Positions 1-9,093 of a DNA stretch of 64,000 bases are shown here, piece after piece (within the stretch, counting starts at the first letter, position 1; the number at the start of each line of letters is the position of its first letter). The DNA comes from Gaiellasilicea sp963705515 (GTDB lineage Bacteria; Actinomycetota; Thermoleophilia; Gaiellales; Gaiellaceae). Under the pieces are notes generated by a model that was given only the letters and a program-made list of their open reading frames with translations, was not told the DNA's origin and did no database searches. The stretch lies in NCBI GenBank assembly GCA_963705515.1, contig CAVPJV010000009.1:682001-746000 (forward strand). The letters run 5' to 3'. A program made the position numbers and the translations under genes.

Positions 1-141
1 CCCGAGCTCGAGCGCGGCTCCATCCCCGGCGAGCTCGGCCAGAAAGGCGACGGCCGGCTCGACCACCGCAGGGTCGAACATGTCGCCGCTCTCCGCGTCG
101 TACCGTGCTGCGATCTCCTCGCCGAAGTAGTCCTCGGGCAC
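1..141 (-). CDS. SAM-dependent methyltransferase, N-terminal part (cut by window edge)
   Basis: Forty-seven residues are visible, beginning at a GTG at 141, with an in-frame stop just upstream. The reading starts MPEDYFGEEIAARYD, continues with a MFDPAVVEP segment and ends in a leucine-alanine-rich stretch finishing ALELG, which in class I methyltransferases leads into the glycine-rich SAM-binding loop. That opening is common in actinobacterial class I methyltransferases. The loop itself and the catalytic part lie outside the window, so the substrate cannot be guessed. Identification rests on the N-terminal pattern only. Confidence 0.6.
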   Translation of the reverse strand, partial: MPEDYFGEEIAARYDAESGDMFDPAVVEPAVAFLAELAGDGAALELG

Positions 142-180
142 GCCGCGAATCTAGCGGGCGCGCTCCAGTACGGTCCCCGC

Positions 181-792
181 ATGTCCGACCCGACACCGGT
201 CGAGATCGTCCCCGCCAACGAGGCGAGCTGGGAGGACATCCAGGCCGTGCTCGGCACGCGCGGCGATCCCTCCCGCTGCCAGTGCCAGCGCTACAAGATG
301 CAGCCGAGGGAGTCGTGGGCTTCGGTCGGCCGCGAGGAGCTGGCCTTCCGGCTCCGCACGCAGACCGAGTGCGGCAACGCGGATTCCGAGACGACGAGCG
401 GCCTCGTCGCCTACCTCGACGGCGAGCCGGTCGGTTGGTGCGCGGTCGAGCCGCGCACCGCCTATCCGCGCCTGCTGCTCAAGACCCGCGTCCCCTGGGA
501 GGGCCGAGCCGAGGACAAGGCCGACGACAGCGTCTGGGCCGTGACCTGCTTCGTCACCCGCACGGGCTTCCGCCGCCGCGGAGTCAGCCGTGCGCTCGCA
601 CGCGCCGCCGTCGACTTCGCACGCGAGCGCGGCGCCCGCGCACTCGAGGGCTATCCGATGATCGACGAGCCCGCACAGGGATGGCTCCTGGGAGAGCTCC
701 ACGTCGGGAGCCGCAGCGTTTTCGCCGACGCAGGCTTCACCGAAGTCGGCCGGCCGACGGTCCGCCGGGTCGTCATGCGCATCGATTTCTAA
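181..792 (+). CDS. GNAT family N-acetyltransferase
   Basis: A 203-residue protein with the acetyl-CoA-binding motif A of the GNAT fold near residues 120-145: a beta strand (VWAVTCFV), then FRRRGVSRALARAAVDFA, which matches the R/Q-x-x-G-x-G/A loop and following helix. The N-terminal third has a Cys-Gln-Cys run of unknown meaning. GNAT enzymes move an acetyl group from acetyl-CoA to an amine; the acceptor is not deducible here. No clear ribosome binding site precedes the ATG. It runs convergently into the DUF1810 gene and their stop codons overlap. Confidence 0.8.
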   Translation: MSDPTPVEIVPANEASWEDIQAVLGTRGDPSRCQCQRYKMQPRESWASVGREELAFRLRTQTECGNADSETTSGLVAYLDGEPVGWCAVEPRTAYPRLLLKTRVPWEGRAEDKADDSVWAVTCFVTRTGFRRRGVSRALARAAVDFARERGARALEGYPMIDEPAQGWLLGELHVGSRSVFADAGFTEVGRPTVRRVVMRIDF

Positions 793-1223
793 CCGCGCAG
801 ACGCGCATCGGTCGCCTCGTCCGCGACGCCGTCGAAGAAGCGGTCGAGGACCTCGGCGAAGAGCGGATCCTCCGGAGCGGCCCGGGCGAACAGCGTCATC
901 GACGAGCGCAGCTTGATCGCGTCCACGGGACCGAAGACGTCGTCCGCCGTCTTGCCGTCGAGCTCGGTGAGAATCCGCCCGCACTCCCGGAGCCGTTCCC
1001 CCAGGACCGGGTGTGCGAGATACCGGCGGGCCTCCTCGAGCGACGAGATTGCGTAGCGCCTCGACATCTCGCTCAGACCGAGCCCCGCGATCTGCGGGAA
1101 GACGAACCACATCCAGTGTGCGACCTTGCGGCCTGCCCGCAGCTCGGCGAGGGCGGCTGCGTAGGTACCGCGTGCGTCCTGCGCCACCACGAACCGCTCG
1201 AGGTCGTACGGGTCGCTCGTCAT
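789..1223 (-). CDS. DUF1810 family protein
   Basis: About 144 residues with the whole DUF1810 pattern: YDLERFVVAQ at the N-terminus, then HWMWFVFPQIAGLG and a C-terminal ...DAIKLRSSMTLF region. The family is cytosolic and widespread but has no established biochemical role. The ATG at 1223 is chosen over the TTG at 1226 because a GAGGA site lies 8 bases upstream of it. The gene faces the GNAT gene tail to tail with a 4-base overlap. Confidence 0.8.
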   Translation of the reverse strand: MTSDPYDLERFVVAQDARGTYAAALAELRAGRKVAHWMWFVFPQIAGLGLSEMSRRYAISSLEEARRYLAHPVLGERLRECGRILTELDGKTADDVFGPVDAIKLRSSMTLFARAAPEDPLFAEVLDRFFDGVADEATDARLRG

Positions 1224-1268
1224 CAAGCTGGTCCTCGGTGATGGTGCCAGGTAGACCCAGCCGTCGCA

Positions 1269-2835
1269 TCAGGCGCCGTCCGCCGCGACGACGCCGATCG
1301 GCTTGCCGGTCGCGTTCGACCTGGACTCGGCCCGGCCCGGAGCCCGAACGGCGACGAAGAGCGCGCCGAGGAGCAGCAGCGCCGCACCGCCGATGAGACC
1401 GTGCGTGAAGCCGTGCAGGAATGCCGTCTGAGCGTGCAGCACGAGCTGATGTCCCTGCGGCCCGAGCTGCTCGCCGATCTGCTGGGCCGCGGCGAGCGAT
1501 CCCCGCGCCTTCTCACCGGCGCCGACGGGAAGGCTTCCGGCCGAGTCGGCCATCTCGGCGCGGTAGACGCCGTTCATCAGGCTGCCGAGGACCGCGATCC
1601 CGAGTGCGCCGCCCAGCTCGCGTGAGACGTCGTTCACGGCCGAGGCGACTCCCTGCTTGCTCCGCGGCAGCGATGCCACGATCGCGGTCGTCGCCGGCGC
1701 CCCGGCGAGAGCCATGCCGGCGCCGAAGGGCAGGAGCCCGGCGAGGAAGTGCGCGTAGGAGGAGCCGAGCTCGAGCGTCGAGAGAACGATGAACCCGGTC
1801 GCCATCAGCGACAGGCCCATCGCGCCGGCGACGCGGACGCCGAGCCGCGCCGCGATCGCGGGAGCGGTGCGGGAGAGCGGGATGACGACGAGAGCCATCG
1901 GCACGAGCGCGCCGGCCGCCTGCAGCGGCGAGTAGCCCATCACCAGCTGGAGGTACGGGAGCGCCAGGAAGAGAAAGCCGAAGGCGGCGAAGAACTGAAC
2001 CGTCATCGAGAGGGTGCCGGCGGCGAAGCCGCGCCGGCTGAAGTGCCGCGGGTCGAGCATCGGCTCACGGCGTCGCAGCTCCCAGAGCACGAACGCAACC
2101 GCTCCGAGGACGCCGAACGCCAGCGCGCCGACCGTCGTCGAGCTCGCCCCAGCCGCGCTCTGGCCCCTCGGTGATGCCGAAGACGAGCGCCGCGAGAGCC
2201 GCGGCCGAGAGGAGCGCACCGACGAGGTCGATCCGGGGCGGCCGCGCCTCGCGGGTTGCCGGCACGATCGCGAGCGTCCCGACGAGCGCGACGGTTGCCA
2301 GGACGACGTTGAGGACGAAGATCGACTGCCACGGGAGCCACTCGAGCAGGACGCCCGAGGTGAGCAGGCCGAGCACGCCGCCGCCTGCCGCAACGCCAAC
2401 CCAGGTGCCGACGGCCTTGCCTCGTTCCTCAGGCGGAAAGACGGTCGTGATCACCGACAGCGTCACCGGCATGATCATCGCCGCGCCGACGCCCATCGCT
2501 CCGCGCAGCGCGATCAGCTCGCCGGGCCCGTTCGCGAAGATGGCTGCCAGTGAGGAGAGGCCGAAGAGGCCGAGCCCGGCGGCGAGAACCGGCTTGCGGC
2601 CGATCCGGTCGCCGATCGCGCCGGCGGGCAGGAGCAGCGCGGCGAAGGCGAGTGCGTAGGCCGTCACGATCCACTGCAGCTGCGTCTGCGAGGCGCCGGT
2701 GCTGCGCGCGATCTCCGGCAGCGCCACGTTCAGGCTGGCGACGGCGCCGACGACCATCATCAGCGCGAGGCACATGACTCTCAAGACCGCACCACGCTGC
2801 TTTCGTTCGTCTCGGAAAAACCTCTTGCCGTGCAT
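1269..2835 (-). CDS. MFS drug efflux transporter, DHA2 (EmrB/QacA) type, frameshifted
   Basis: The two halves lie in different frames and join near 2140-2147, within a GGGGCGAGC run. The N-terminal half has the MFS loop motif GDRIGRKP after TM2 and the TM5 region typical of drug/H+ antiporters; the second half carries the remaining helices (LWELRRREPMLDPRHF loop, then a C-terminal FLHGFTHGLIG helix). The joined protein would have about 14 helices and 520 residues, as expected for DHA2 proton-driven drug exporters. An ATG at 2835 lies 6 bases after AGGAGG (2842-2847), which favours it over the GTG at 2838. A TetR gene is divergent, with a palindrome between them, so it is probably self-contained repressor and pump. 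The single shift may be a sequencing error. Confidence 0.85.
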
Positions 2836-2856
2836 CACGAGCCTCCTGTGGTAAAG

Positions 2857-2877
2857 TCAACGCATGTTGATATCAAC
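2857..2877. promoter_or_regulatory. Candidate TetR operator between divergent pump and repressor genes
   Basis: The 62-base intergenic gap contains a perfect 12-base palindrome GTTGATATCAAC (2866-2877) overlapping a second inverted repeat TCAAC-GCAT-GTTGA (2857-2870). The half-site GTTGA therefore occurs three times in alternating orientation. TetR repressors bind such palindromes in the shared control region of divergent pump/repressor pairs. The role is inferred from position and symmetry. Confidence 0.65.
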
Positions 2878-2900
2878 GACTGTAGACTTCCGAGGCGACC

Positions 2901-3514
2901 ATGTCAAGTGAGATTTCGAAGCGCAGCGGCCGGCGGCCGGGCCGACCACCACTCGAGAGGCGATCGCCGAGGCGGCGCGCCGTCAGTTCGCCGAGCTCGG
3001 CTACGAGCGCACGACGATGCGCGGGATCGCGAGCGCGGCGGGTGTCGACCCTGCGCTCGTCGTGCGCTTCCACGGCTCGAAGGAAGGGCTCTTCCGGGAC
3101 GTCATGGCCCTGCCCCCCATGGTCGCGGAGGCGATCGCGCGTCTGGCCGATGGACCGAGGGAGACCGTCGGCCGCCGCCTGGCCGGGGCGATCGTGGGGA
3201 TGCTCGAGGATCCGCGCTCGCGCTCAGTCGTCGTCGGCCGGATCCGATCCGCCGCCTCGCATCCCGAGGCCGCGGAGCTCGTCCGCGAGACGGTGACGCG
3301 CGACATCGGCAGGCTCGTCGCGGCCGTAACCGATGACCAGCCCGAGACCCGCGCCGTCCTCGTCGGCTCACAGATCGTGGGACTCGCGTTCGCACGTCAC
3401 GTCGTGCAGGTGGAGCCGCTGGCATCGCTGCCGGCCGAGGATGTGATCGACTACATCGCGCCGGTCTTCCAGCACTACCTCGTCGAGCCGCTCAGGAGCG
3501 TCCGACCCGTCTAG
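2901..3514 (+). CDS. TetR/AcrR family transcriptional repressor, frameshifted near the N-terminus
   Basis: The start ATG at 2901 opens MSSEISKRSGRRPGRP, a typical basic arm; a one-base shift near 2945 then leads into the helix-turn-helix TREAIAEAARRQFAELGYERTT... ending with a recognition segment containing VDPALVVRFHGSKEGLF. The remaining 120 residues are the helical ligand-binding and dimer domain. The joined protein is about 203 residues, normal for TetR. It is divergent from the DHA2 pump, with a palindrome in the shared gap, so the pump is its likely target. Its stop overlaps the stop of the convergent membrane phosphodiesterase gene. Confidence 0.85.
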
Positions 3515-5547
3515 GCGACTTCGGCCGGCGCCGCTTGCCCGGCCGAGGCAGGTGCGGCGCCGTTGGAGCCGCCCTGGAGCTGCTGCCGCCAGCCTAGGAG
3601 GATGCCGTGCACACTCGCGGCGCCGATGATCGGGTCCGGTGGAACCTCGAGCTCCGTCGGGTGAAGGATGAACGGACGCGTCTGCAGCCCGCCGATGCCC
3701 CCGTGGAAGGAGATCAGCTCCTCGAACGCGCAGCCCTCGTCGAGCTCGGGGTCGTAGAAGCTGCCGACCATGATGTCGGCGACATGCTCGAAGCCGTCGG
3801 TGCGCAGCAGGTGCTGCGGGGCGGTCGGAGAGAAGTGCGCGAGCGGATCCTCGCCCTCCACGCGGCCGTCGGCGAGGTAGTAGGCCCCGTTGGCGCCGAG
3901 GGCGAGCGGCCCATGCTCCGACGAGCGGACGAGCAGCCAGCCGACATGGGGATGGGCGCGGAGCGCCGGCACGAGCTCGGGATGCCGCTCGTCGATCTCC
4001 TCGAGCGTCAGCCGGCGGCGCTCCTCCATCAGATAGACGAGGCCGAGGTTGCCCGAGCCGAGCACGACGACGTCGCGGTCGGAGACGTCGTTCTTCGGCC
4101 GCTTCGCCTTCTTCCCGGTCGCGTCAGTGACGGCGTTGCCGACCATCGCGCTCTGCTCGTCTCCGCCGGCGATGCTGGCGACCTCACCGCGGGCGAGCGA
4201 GCGCTCGACCAGCTCGTCGAGGCCGTAGCCGTTGCGCTGCTTGAAGGTCGCACCCTGCGTCTGCCCGTGGTCCGAGAGAACTACGATCTCGTACGGCCGC
4301 GGCGCATACCGGCGCGCCTTCTCGATGTGGGCGAAGTGGTCGTCGAGCTTCCGCAGCGCCTCGAGCGTGTCGGCGCGCTCGAGCCCAGAGTGGTGCGCCA
4401 CCTCGTCGTAGCTCGAGAAGGTCGCGTAGACGGCGGGCCGTCCGCGCATCATGTCGGTGAGGACGCCGGACACGATCAGGTCGCGCACGAAGACGCAGAG
4501 CGCCCCTCGCATCAGCGGGTAGATGCCGCCGCGGTGGCCGCGCGGCCTGACGTCGCGGCGAATCGCGCGCAGCGCGGCCGTCCACTCGAGGAAGACCTCC
4601 CAGACGAAGAGGACGAGCGTGCGCGTCGCGTTGTCGCCGTTCGCAAAGAACGCCCGGTAGCCCGGGTTGGACTTCTTCTCCTCCTCCATGCGGCTGACGG
4701 TGAGGATCACGTCGTCCGCTTCGCCCGAGAGCAGGTTGCCGCGGCTGGCGCCGCCGTCGGTGAGCAGGCCGATGCCGGTTCCGCGCCGCCGCTCGATCTC
4801 GGCGCAGTCCGGCGGCGCCGAGCAGGTCATCAGCGTCGCCGTCTCCTTCTCGACCCAGCGGAACGCGGAGATGTCCTCGTTCGAGCCGAGCAGGATCCCG
4901 GCCTGGCTGGCGCCCGTCTGCGACGAGAGGTCGGTCTCCCACTCGGCCAGCCGGTGCGTGCCCTCGGCCAGCCAGCGGGCCATCGTCGGCGCGTTGCCGT
5001 CACGCATCGCCCGGCGGAGCACGGGCAGCGCCAGCCCGTCGATCTCGAGGTAGACGATTCCCGGGACGTCGGTGCTGGCGATGATCCCCTGCCGGCGGGC
5101 GATCCGCTGCGCGATCCGGATCGACGACGTGTCGTCGGAGCCGAGGAACACCGCGAGCACGACGCTCACCGCGGCGACCACGAGCGCGGCGAGGAGTGCC
5201 CAGCCGAAGTTGTCGACCTCGAGGATGCCGTCCGTCAGGGCGTCGGCGAGCAGGAGGATGAGCGCGTCGGCGATCAGGACGAGCAGGAAGCCGAGCACGA
5301 GCGTGAGCGGCAGCCGCAGCGCGGCGAGCACGGGCGGGATCACCGCGTTCAGCGCCGCGACGATCACCGCGACGACGAGCGCACCCCAGAAGCTCTTGAT
5401 GTCGACGCCGGGCAGGAGCCCCGCAGCCACCATCAGCGCGATGCCGGTGCCGAGCCAGGAGATCAGGAGCGGGAAGAGCCGCAGCCGCGGTCGCTCGGGC
5501 CGCCACGCTCCGGAGTGGCCGTAGGACTTCTCAGGAGCGCTAGACAT
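3511..5547 (-). CDS. Membrane protein: phage-holin-IV-like N-terminus fused to alkaline-phosphatase-superfamily phosphodiesterase
   Basis: A 678-residue protein. Residues about 20-135 hold four hydrophobic segments resembling the PF04020 (phage holin family 4) membrane module, with PGVDIKSFWGA after helix 1. From about residue 165 a type I phosphodiesterase/alkaline phosphatase domain follows: an EIDGLALPVL metal-binding strand, SSQTGASQAGI containing the likely nucleophile Thr/Ser, SSYDEVAHHSG, and the late metal motif VLSDHGQTQG. The catalytic part probably sits on one membrane face and acts on phosphodiester or phosphoglycerol groups. The start ATG at 5547 has GGAGGAG just upstream and overlaps the end of the flippase-like gene by 8 bases, so translation is coupled. 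The substrate is unknown; a lipid or envelope polymer is plausible. Confidence 0.8.
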   Translation of the reverse strand: MSSAPEKSYGHSGAWRPERPRLRLFPLLISWLGTGIALMVAAGLLPGVDIKSFWGALVVAVIVAALNAVIPPVLAALRLPLTLVLGFLLVLIADALILLLADALTDGILEVDNFGWALLAALVVAAVSVVLAVFLGSDDTSSIRIAQRIARRQGIIASTDVPGIVYLEIDGLALPVLRRAMRDGNAPTMARWLAEGTHRLAEWETDLSSQTGASQAGILLGSNEDISAFRWVEKETATLMTCSAPPDCAEIERRRGTGIGLLTDGGASRGNLLSGEADDVILTVSRMEEEKKSNPGYRAFFANGDNATRTLVLFVWEVFLEWTAALRAIRRDVRPRGHRGGIYPLMRGALCVFVRDLIVSGVLTDMMRGRPAVYATFSSYDEVAHHSGLERADTLEALRKLDDHFAHIEKARRYAPRPYEIVVLSDHGQTQGATFKQRNGYGLDELVERSLARGEVASIAGGDEQSAMVGNAVTDATGKKAKRPKNDVSDRDVVVLGSGNLGLVYLMEERRRLTLEEIDERHPELVPALRAHPHVGWLLVRSSEHGPLALGANGAYYLADGRVEGEDPLAHFSPTAPQHLLRTDGFEHVADIMVGSFYDPELDEGCAFEELISFHGGIGGLQTRPFILHPTELEVPPDPIIGAASVHGILLGWRQQLQGGSNGAAPASAGQAAPAEVA

Positions 5548-6730
5548 CGGGCTCTCCTCCTCCCGGTTCGGCCGCGGGCGCGTCGTCCACGTCGTCACCG
5601 CGACGGCGACGGAACCGGCCCTGACCGGACGCCTCACGCTCCGCCTTCTTCTCCGCCTTCTTCTCGGCGCGCTGCTCCTTCTGCTCTGCGACCTTGACCT
5701 TCGCGTCCGTGTACGACTCGCCGACGAGCTGCTTCCCGCCGGTCCAGCCGAAGACCGAAATGGTCAGCACGATCGCCACGAGGACGTTCCATGCGGTCGT
5801 GATCAGCTGCTGCGCGGTCGAATAGTCCACCGCCACACGGTTGGGGACGTCGCAGCACGTGTCGAGCGCGAGCGCGTTCGTCGCCTGGGTGATCCCGACC
5901 GCGCCCGGCGTGAACGAGACGGTGTTCGCGAGCGAGCCCGAGCCCGTTACCCACATGATCGACTCGAACGTGACCGGGATCGCGAACGCCGCCAGGAAGA
6001 TCCCGATCACGGTCAGCTTGCACAGCCAGGAGAGGAGCGAGGGCAGGAACACGTGCAGGAAGTAGTCCTTGGGGCGGGAGAGGATCACGCCACCCTGCTT
6101 GGCCTGGACCCAGAGCTTCTTCACCTGCCGCCAGAAGATGCGGCCGAGCATCACGAGCAGCACGACCGCGCCCACGGCGATCAGGACCGACGTGACCGGA
6201 TTCTCGGAGATGTTGCCGAGGTTCTCGTTGAACGAGCCCGGCACGGACAGGAACAGGTACAGGTAGACGAACGTGCCCGCGATCGTGAAGAAGATCTTCT
6301 GTACGAGGTACGCGGCGATCGAGCCCGCGAACGTGCACGACGGGATCAGTGCGACGAACATGAGGAGCGTCACGAACGTGCCGATGTTCGCCGGCAGGAA
6401 GTTGTTCATCGCCACGCCCACGGCATAGGCGGTCACGATCGGCCAGAACTCGACCTCACCGGGATACGCGGCCCGCAGGATGCCGTAGTAGGAGAGGCCG
6501 GCCAGCAGGGTCTGACCGGTCTGGAAGACGAGGGCCGCGACGATGTAGCCGGCCGGGACCTCCTTGATCTGCCGCCAGAGGTCCTGCAGCCAATCCCCGA
6601 CGTCGATGCCGAGCAGGTTGAGGACGATGAGCAAGACGGCGATCCCGACGAGCCAGCCGCCGATCTTGACCAAACGGCTCTTGCGGGACGGGTCGTTGAA
6701 CGGGGCGACGTGCGCGACGGCCTCGCTCAT
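5540..6730 (-). CDS. Flippase-like / lysylphosphatidylglycerol synthase TM-region protein (UPF0104-like)
   Basis: A 396-residue integral membrane protein with about 8 hydrophobic segments. It has the marks of the LPG_synthase_TM family (PF03706): an early G-x-x-L-x-x-L-S-Y-Y region, NNFLPANIGTF, and TPGAVGITQATNAL near residue 290. The C-terminus from about 335 is a lysine/arginine/glutamate-rich cytosolic tail (AEKKAEKKAER) ending in an acidic stretch. The MprF aminoacyltransferase domain is absent, so only the lipid-translocation half is present. It overlaps the downstream holin/phosphodiesterase gene; the two probably act on the same envelope lipid or glycolipid. No good ribosome site is seen before the ATG. 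Confidence 0.75.
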   Translation of the reverse strand: MSEAVAHVAPFNDPSRKSRLVKIGGWLVGIAVLLIVLNLLGIDVGDWLQDLWRQIKEVPAGYIVAALVFQTGQTLLAGLSYYGILRAAYPGEVEFWPIVTAYAVGVAMNNFLPANIGTFVTLLMFVALIPSCTFAGSIAAYLVQKIFFTIAGTFVYLYLFLSVPGSFNENLGNISENPVTSVLIAVGAVVLLVMLGRIFWRQVKKLWVQAKQGGVILSRPKDYFLHVFLPSLLSWLCKLTVIGIFLAAFAIPVTFESIMWVTGSGSLANTVSFTPGAVGITQATNALALDTCCDVPNRVAVDYSTAQQLITTAWNVLVAIVLTISVFGWTGGKQLVGESYTDAKVKVAEQKEQRAEKKAEKKAEREASGQGRFRRRRGDDVDDAPAAEPGGGEPDV

Positions 6731-6903
6731 CGGCGCACGCCGGGCGTCGAGATCGAGGCAAGCATGTCAGTGGTCGCGCTCATTCCGTCGGACTCCTAGG
6801 TTCGCACGTCTTGTTCCTGAAGGTCAGTGCAAGGATCCTCTCAGGCGCGAGCGGGTGGCGTCACCCGGATCGGATGAACGTCGGCTCTGCCCACCTTCAC
6901 CGC

Positions 6904-8229
6904 TCACGGCCGCCCGGCTGCGACGTCCTCGACGTTCTCCTCCCGGTGCCGCGAGAACCTGACGTCCCAACCGGGCGGCCGCTGTTCGGGAGCAGGCACG
7001 CTCTCGAAGGACGGCGCCCCACCGGACGGGTGAGCCGCGAACCACGCGGAGTAGCGCGCCGCAAGCGGGGTCGCGGTGAGGCCGTGGAGAAAGACGGAGA
7101 GGGCGATCGTGAGGAAGATCGTGTTCAGCAGGACCGACTCGTTCTGGAGGTTGGCGTCCTCGACCAGGATCACCGCAAAGACGATCGACGCCAGTCCACG
7201 CGGCCCGAACCAGGCGAGGAAGCCGACCGTCGGCGGCCTGGCACCCGAACCGAGCATCGCCAGGACGACAGGAACCATGCGGATGATCGTCAGGCTGAGA
7301 ACCGCGTAGAGGACGACCTCAGCGGTGAGATCGTCGAGCACCGGCACGAGCATGACGGCACCGAAGAGGACAAACGTGGCCGCGCCGAGCAGGCTGCCCG
7401 TCTCCTCGAGGAAGAACGTCACCTCGCCCCCGGTCTCGCGGCGCAGGACGCCGAAGACCGCGCCGCCGACGAAGGCGGCGATGAACCCGCTCCCGCCCAT
7501 CCACACCGCCAGCCCGTAGGCGAGCGCGGCGGCGCCGACCGGGATCACCTGCAGCCAACTCGACTCGACGAGCCGGCGCGGGACGCAGATCCGGATCACG
7601 AGCGCGGCTGCGAGGCCCGCGGCGATGCCCCCGATACAGCCGTAGCCGATCTCCTCGAGGACGAGGCGGACCGCGGCGCCGTGTCCGATCGCACCCTCCT
7701 CGGCCTCGGCGATCGCGATCGCGATCAGGAGCAGCGGCACGCAGATGCCGTCGTTGAGGCCGCTCTCCACATTGAGCCCCTGACGGACGCGCGACGGCAC
7801 CCGCGGATCGGTGACGACGGCCTGTCCCAGCGCGGCGTCCGTCGGGGCGAGCACGATCGCGAGCAGAACGGCCTCGATGACCGACAAGTCTCCGAGCACG
7901 GCGACGCCGGCGAGCGCACCTGCCACGATCGTCAGCGGCAGCCCGATCGCAAGCAGGCGCAGCGGCACGACGTAGTCGCGCCGCAGCGCGGCGATGTCGA
8001 TCCCCGACGCATCCGAGAAGAGCACGACCACCAGCGTCGCCTCGGCGATCCTGCGGACGGACTCAGTGCCGATGCTCGGATCGAGCCAGCCGAGGATCTC
8101 CTCACTCGCGAGGATGCCCCCGGCGACGAAGACCATCGCCGTCGTGATCACCGATCCGGAGAGCCGTCGTGACACCGCGGCGTACGCGAGCACGAGGAGC
8201 GCGATCGCGACGAGACCGGAGGCGCCCAC
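6904..8229 (-). CDS. Cation:proton antiporter, CPA1/NhaP family
   Basis: 441 residues with about 12 transmembrane helices. The signature core is clear: LAPTDAAL (residues 128-131 APTD) followed by NVESGLNDG (153-161), where the Asn-Asp pair is the ion-binding ND motif of CPA1 Na+(K+)/H+ exchangers. A conserved late GPRGLASIVF segment is also present. The cytosolic tail is short, with no regulatory domain. The start is a GTG. The 173 bases between this gene's stop and the flippase-like gene contain only a small GGGTG/CACCC inverted repeat. Confidence 0.9.
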   Translation of the reverse strand: MGASGLVAIALLVLAYAAVSRRLSGSVITTAMVFVAGGILASEEILGWLDPSIGTESVRRIAEATLVVVLFSDASGIDIAALRRDYVVPLRLLAIGLPLTIVAGALAGVAVLGDLSVIEAVLLAIVLAPTDAALGQAVVTDPRVPSRVRQGLNVESGLNDGICVPLLLIAIAIAEAEEGAIGHGAAVRLVLEEIGYGCIGGIAAGLAAALVIRICVPRRLVESSWLQVIPVGAAALAYGLAVWMGGSGFIAAFVGGAVFGVLRRETGGEVTFFLEETGSLLGAATFVLFGAVMLVPVLDDLTAEVVLYAVLSLTIIRMVPVVLAMLGSGARPPTVGFLAWFGPRGLASIVFAVILVEDANLQNESVLLNTIFLTIALSVFLHGLTATPLAARYSAWFAAHPSGGAPSFESVPAPEQRPPGWDVRFSRHREENVEDVAAGRP

Positions 8230-8364
8230 GTGTCGAGCCTACTCCGGGCCATCCGGTTCGGAATCATCCGGATCGGGTGAGCAGGGCCGTCGCAGTCGGC
8301 GTAGCGTTGCGCCGTGCAGGTGGTCGCCGTGAATGACCTGAGCTGGCTCTCGGAGGCCGGCTAG

Positions 8365-9093
8365 ATGGCGGCAGCGTTCGGTTGGGGGCTCCTGGCGGCG
8401 TCGTCGCTCGTGCTCGGTGCGCTGGTCGCACTCAGCTTTCGCATCGGCCTGCGCGCGATCGGGCTGGTCATGGGCTTCGGCGCCGGCGCGCTGATCAGCG
8501 CCGTCTCCTTCGACCTCGTGGCGGAAGCGGCCGAGATATCGTCGGGCCAAGCGGCGATCGCCTTCGGCCTCTTTGCCGGTTGTGCCGTCTTCGCCGGCGG
8601 CGACTGGCTGATCGACCGCCTGGGCGGCAGTGAACGGAAGGATGCCGAAGGCACGAGCGAGGACGGATCGTCGCTCGCGATCGTCCTCGGCACCGTGCTC
8701 GACGGGATCCCCGAGTCGATGGTGATCGGCCTGACGATCTACGAGGGCGGCGCGGTGGGCACTGCGTTCCTGGCCGCCGTCTTCATCTCCAACCTGCCCG
8801 AAGCGATCTCCTCGACCTCAGGGCTCGTGAGCAGCGGCTGGGCGCAAGCCCGAATCCTTTGGATGTGGATCGCGATCGCAGTCGTCTCGGCACTCTCCTC
8901 GCTGGCCGGCTATGCACTGTTCCAGGACTCGTCGCCGGACACGATCGCCTTCGTGCTCGCCTTCGCCGCCGGCGCGATCCTCACGATGCTCGCAGACACG
9001 ATGATGCCCGAGGCGTTCAAGCATGGAGGCAAGCTGGCCGGGATCGTGACGACACTCGGATTCGCTGTCGCGTTCGCGATCCACTCATTTTGA
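8365..9093 (+). CDS. ZIP-like metal cation transporter
   Basis: 242 residues, 7-8 hydrophobic helices, with the ZIP helix-4 signature VLDGIPESMVIG (about residues 111-122) and the helix-5 partner ISNLPEAISST. In most ZIP proteins the first motif begins His-Asn; here Asp-Gly replaces it, as in a bacterial ZIP branch, so the metal preference may differ. A GGAGG site 8 bases upstream supports the ATG. The stop is immediately followed by the ATG of the potassium channel gene, so the two are co-transcribed. Confidence 0.75.
   Translation: MAAAFGWGLLAASSLVLGALVALSFRIGLRAIGLVMGFGAGALISAVSFDLVAEAAEISSGQAAIAFGLFAGCAVFAGGDWLIDRLGGSERKDAEGTSEDGSSLAIVLGTVLDGIPESMVIGLTIYEGGAVGTAFLAAVFISNLPEAISSTSGLVSSGWAQARILWMWIAIAVVSALSSLAGYALFQDSSPDTIAFVLAFAAGAILTMLADTMMPEAFKHGGKLAGIVTTLGFAVAFAIHSF

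Noticed and set aside
3607..5697. A 696-codon open frame on the + strand
   Set aside because: It is antisense to the holin/phosphodiesterase gene. Its translation has no recognisable motifs and is rich in Arg, Val, Asp and Glu, as expected of an antisense frame in high-GC DNA.
6811..8172. A 453-codon open frame on the + strand
   Set aside because: It is antisense to the Na+/H+ antiporter, which has clear APTD and ND motifs and helices; the + frame reads as hydrophilic Arg/Asp/Glu repeats.
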